The position numbers and the translations under genes are program-made. Below are positions 6,124-8,378 of a stretch of 8,378 bases of DNA, in pieces. This DNA is from Pseudomonadota bacterium (GTDB taxonomy: Bacteria; Desulfobacterota; Syntrophia; Syntrophales; UBA5619). The stretch covers positions 1 to 8,378 of the forward strand of contig JAHJQP010000035.1 in NCBI GenBank assembly GCA_018819165.1, written 5' to 3'. The notes below the pieces were generated by a model. That model had not been told where the DNA came from, did not search any database, and saw nothing but the letters and a program-made list of their open reading frames with translations. The number at the start of each line of letters is the position of its first letter. The first letter of the stretch is position 1.

Positions 6124-6150
6124 TCCTGCCGGCAGGGGGAACAGCCTTTC

Positions 6151-7170
6151 TTAAGACCTTCTTTCCAGAAACGCCTCGTAGTCCGCGAGCATCTTCTTCA
6201 AAATGGCCGGGGTATCCAGTTCATAGGGGCACTGCTCGCGGCAATGGCCGCATTCCTGGCAATCCCTGATTTTCGCCATGTCCGCCTTCCACTGGTCCGT
6301 CAGGAACCGCTGCACGAAGGTCCGGCGCAACAGCAGGGACATCCGGGCCGCCTGGGCGATGGGGATTACGGCGGGGCAGGGGAGGCAGTAGCCGCAACCG
6401 CGGCAGAAATCCCCGGCAAGTTCCGCCCGGTCCTTTTCGATTGCCCGGCGCATCGCGTCGTCGAGGACGGGCGGATCGGCCTCCAGGGCGATGAATTCGT
6501 CCAGTTCCCTCTCCCGTTGGATGCCCCAGATCGGGACGAGGGTGTCGAACTGACGCATAAAGGCGAAAGCCGCCACGGCGTTCGTGATCAGCCCGCCGGA
6601 GAGGGCCTTCATCGCGATCAGGCCGATATCCCTATCCCGGCAGGCGCCGATGAGGGTGAGGTCCTTCTTGGAGGAGATCATGCTGAGCGGGAACTGGACC
6701 GTATCGTAGAGACCGGAGGCCGCCGCCTCGAGGGCGATGTCCAGGCGGTGGGTCGACATCCCGATGAAGCGGGTCATCCCCTTTTCCCGGGCCTCCAGAA
6801 GGCCCTGATAGGCGCCGTCCGGCTCCTCCCGGTCGAGGGCCTTCTTGAGGTTGTGGATCTGGAGTAGGTCCACGTAATCGGTCCGCAGGAGGCGGAGGCT
6901 CGTCTCCAGATCCTCCAGGACCTTCTTACGGCTTCCCCCCTTGCCTTTCGTGGCGAGGAGGATCTCGCCCCGGACGTCGGCCAAGGCCAGGCCGATCTTC
7001 TCCTCGCTGTCCGTGTAGCTGCGTGCCGTGTCGAAGAAGTTGATCCCGTTCTCACAGGCCTTCCGGAGCAGGCGGCCTGCTTCCGCAGCGCTGATCCGCT
7101 GGATGGGTATGGCGCCGAAGCCGCTCCTGCTGACCATCAGGCCCGTTCGCCCCAACCTGATTTTCTCCAT
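6151..7170 (-). CDS. Aldo/keto reductase with C-terminal Fe-S cluster domain
   Basis: This predicted cytosolic oxidoreductase has 339 residues. An aldo/keto reductase TIM barrel fills about 1-250, with the catalytic tetrad D47 (FFDTARSY), Y52, K75 (LLATKGKG) and H106 (LLQIHNL). The C-terminal part has two cysteine groups: C256, C259, C262, C265 (CRGCGYCLPCP) and C304, C307, C310, C314 (CQECGHCREQCPY). The second is a classic 4Fe-4S ferredoxin motif. This layout matches the COG1453-type reductases of anaerobes. The family's usual NAD(P)H partner may be joined or replaced by electron flow through the clusters (inference), and the substrate is unknown. A GAGGG site lies 7 nt before the ATG. The MFS gene ends 17 bp upstream on the same strand, so the two are likely co-transcribed. 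It converges on selD across 27 bp. Confidence 0.9.
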   Translation of the reverse strand: MEKIRLGRTGLMVSRSGFGAIPIQRISAAEAGRLLRKACENGINFFDTARSYTDSEEKIGLALADVRGEILLATKGKGGSRKKVLEDLETSLRLLRTDYVDLLQIHNLKKALDREEPDGAYQGLLEAREKGMTRFIGMSTHRLDIALEAAASGLYDTVQFPLSMISSKKDLTLIGACRDRDIGLIAMKALSGGLITNAVAAFAFMRQFDTLVPIWGIQRERELDEFIALEADPPVLDDAMRRAIEKDRAELAGDFCRGCGYCLPCPAVIPIAQAARMSLLLRRTFVQRFLTDQWKADMAKIRDCQECGHCREQCPYELDTPAILKKMLADYEAFLERRS

Positions 7171-7187
7171 GTTTGTTCCCTCTTGTT

Positions 7188-8372
7188 TTATTGTTCACCC
7201 CCAGTGGAGAGAGGGCGCTGCCGATCCTCCCGGAGCCGGAACGCACAGATCAACGTCACGGCGAAGGCGGCCCCGCCGGCAATGGTGAAGGCCGTCTGGA
7301 AGCCCAAACGGTCGATCAGGTATCCCAAAACCGGCGTCAGGATTCCGCCCCCCTCCATGCCGGTGAAGAAGTAGATGCCGAGGACGGTCGAACGGATGTG
7401 GGGAGGCGTCTTGCTGACGATAAACGTCTCCGAAGCGGCCATCCGGGCAAAGATGACCGTTCCCAGTAGGATGAGCAGGGCAAAGATCCCCCATCCGTAG
7501 GGGAGGACCGTGAACAGAAAGATGACGGGGCCGGCCGTGAAGCAGACCGCGAGGGTCACCCGGACGCTTCCCACACGGTCTGAGAGATAACCGCCCAGGG
7601 GACTTGCCCAAAAAACCGCCACATAGATCACGGAGAGGAGGGCGGCTGCCGTCTTTTTACTCACTTGGAAATGATCGACCATGAGCAGCGGGATGAAAGA
7701 AACAACGGAAAGGATGATCGCCGCCGTGAAGGTCGAGAAGATCAGGAAGATGACGATTCGGCGCATGCTTTCCGGCCGGGACTCGATAGGCTCCCCGTTC
7801 TTCTTCTCCTCGCCGCGGTTTGCCTTTTCCCGGGCGTTGAGTTGGCCGAGGCGAAGGTAGAAGAGAATGCCGAAGGCGACCGTCGGGATCGCCATCGCGA
7901 GATAGGCGTTCCGCCATCCCCAGGCGTTGGCGACGGCGACGGCGATAAGCGGCGTCAGGAAATGGCTGGTCCCGCCGCCGATATTGTGCAGGCCGAGCGC
8001 CCGTCCCAGGTGCTCCGGTCTTACCGAGGCGGAGATCAGCGGCGGGGCCGTCGGGTGGTAGCCGCCAGCCAAGATTCCCATCAGGACGAGAAAGATGAGC
8101 ATCAGCAGATAGGTCTGGGAAAGGCCGACCAGGATGCCGGCCAGCGCTACGCCGGAGATGCCCATGGTCAGCAGCTTGCGGGGTTCGATCCGGTCGGCGA
8201 GCCAACCCGCCGGCAGCTGCCCGATCCCGTAGGCCAGCGTGAAGGCCGAGATCACAAGCCCAGACTGGGTGTAGTCCAGATCGAAGGCGCTGCGGATGAA
8301 GGGGATCAGGGGCACCGTGATCGAGGTCAGGAGGTGATGGCTGAAGTGCCCCAGTATGAACAGGGGCATCAT
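7188..8372 (-). CDS. Major facilitator superfamily transporter, possibly 5'-partial
   Basis: This inner-membrane transporter of at least 394 residues has the length and hydrophobicity pattern of a 12-helix MFS protein. Motif A occurs after helix 2 (GWLADRIEPRK, 56-66), with its counterpart in the second half (GGYLSDRVGSVR, 260-271). A charged central loop (about 175-203) splits the two six-helix bundles. GGYHPTAPP (103-111) and GRALGLHNIGGG (123-134) are reminiscent of the fosmidomycin-resistance-type branch, but this is only a resemblance and the substrate is unknown. The first helix begins almost at the first Met. The six bases upstream of the ATG pair (8367-8372) read GGG GGG with no stop before the window ends, so a start a few codons further out is quite possible. 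It is probably the first gene of an operon with the aldo/keto reductase, and might import its substrate or export its product. Confidence 0.88.
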   Translation of the reverse strand: MMPLFILGHFSHHLLTSITVPLIPFIRSAFDLDYTQSGLVISAFTLAYGIGQLPAGWLADRIEPRKLLTMGISGVALAGILVGLSQTYLLMLIFLVLMGILAGGYHPTAPPLISASVRPEHLGRALGLHNIGGGTSHFLTPLIAVAVANAWGWRNAYLAMAIPTVAFGILFYLRLGQLNAREKANRGEEKKNGEPIESRPESMRRIVIFLIFSTFTAAIILSVVSFIPLLMVDHFQVSKKTAAALLSVIYVAVFWASPLGGYLSDRVGSVRVTLAVCFTAGPVIFLFTVLPYGWGIFALLILLGTVIFARMAASETFIVSKTPPHIRSTVLGIYFFTGMEGGGILTPVLGYLIDRLGFQTAFTIAGGAAFAVTLICAFRLREDRQRPLSTGGEQ

Positions 8373-8378
8373 CCCCCC

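Noticed and set aside
6125..6136. CCTGCCGGCAGG palindrome between selD and the aldo/keto reductase as a bidirectional terminator
   Set aside because: The palindrome is perfect, but as a hairpin it gives only a 4-bp stem with a 4-nt loop, and there is no T-run on either side. Its terminator function is not supported.

Overview
This is an 8.4 kb bacterial window holding six substantial protein-coding genes and no RNA genes, CRISPR arrays or insertion sequences that I can see. Selenocysteine (Sec) use in selD and an aldo/keto reductase carrying two Fe-S motifs suggest an anaerobic or facultative Sec-decoding bacterium. Desulfobacterota (deltaproteobacteria) is my best guess, but that is inference only.

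Layout. Positions 1-573 (+) hold the 3' part of a class I SAM methyltransferase whose N-terminus lies off the window. Positions 693-3149 (+) encode a P1B-1 copper/silver-exporting ATPase with a YHS domain and two near-identical heavy-metal-binding motifs. Positions 3150-3490 are strikingly AT-rich (35% GC by hand count over 3181-3420). They hold a strong stem-loop just past copA and an orphan 97-codon ORF on the minus strand. Positions 3524-4915 (-) encode threonine synthase, followed on its own strand by a tiny 12-codon ORF that looks like the start of a broken-off gene. After a 155 bp divergent promoter region, selD runs at 5071-6123 (+). Converging on it is a minus-strand pair: an MFS transporter (7188-8372) followed 17 bp later by an Fe-S aldo/keto reductase (6151-7170), probably one operon.

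Main result. The selenophosphate synthetase gene is itself a selenoprotein gene. Its active-site codon is an in-frame TGA at 5122-5124, followed at once by a hairpin that fits a bacterial SECIS element. A conventional gene call would start at the internal ATG at 5206 and lose the first 45 residues, including the catalytic Sec/Cys/Lys motif. The correct gene is 5071-6123, 350 residues.

Composition. The methyltransferase/copA side is about 57% GC in two sampled 60-base lines. The thrC-to-selD side is about 70-72% in two sampled lines. The AT-rich stretch lies between them. This mosaic suggests that the metal-resistance segment and the native thrC/selD neighbourhood have different histories, with a junction near 3490.
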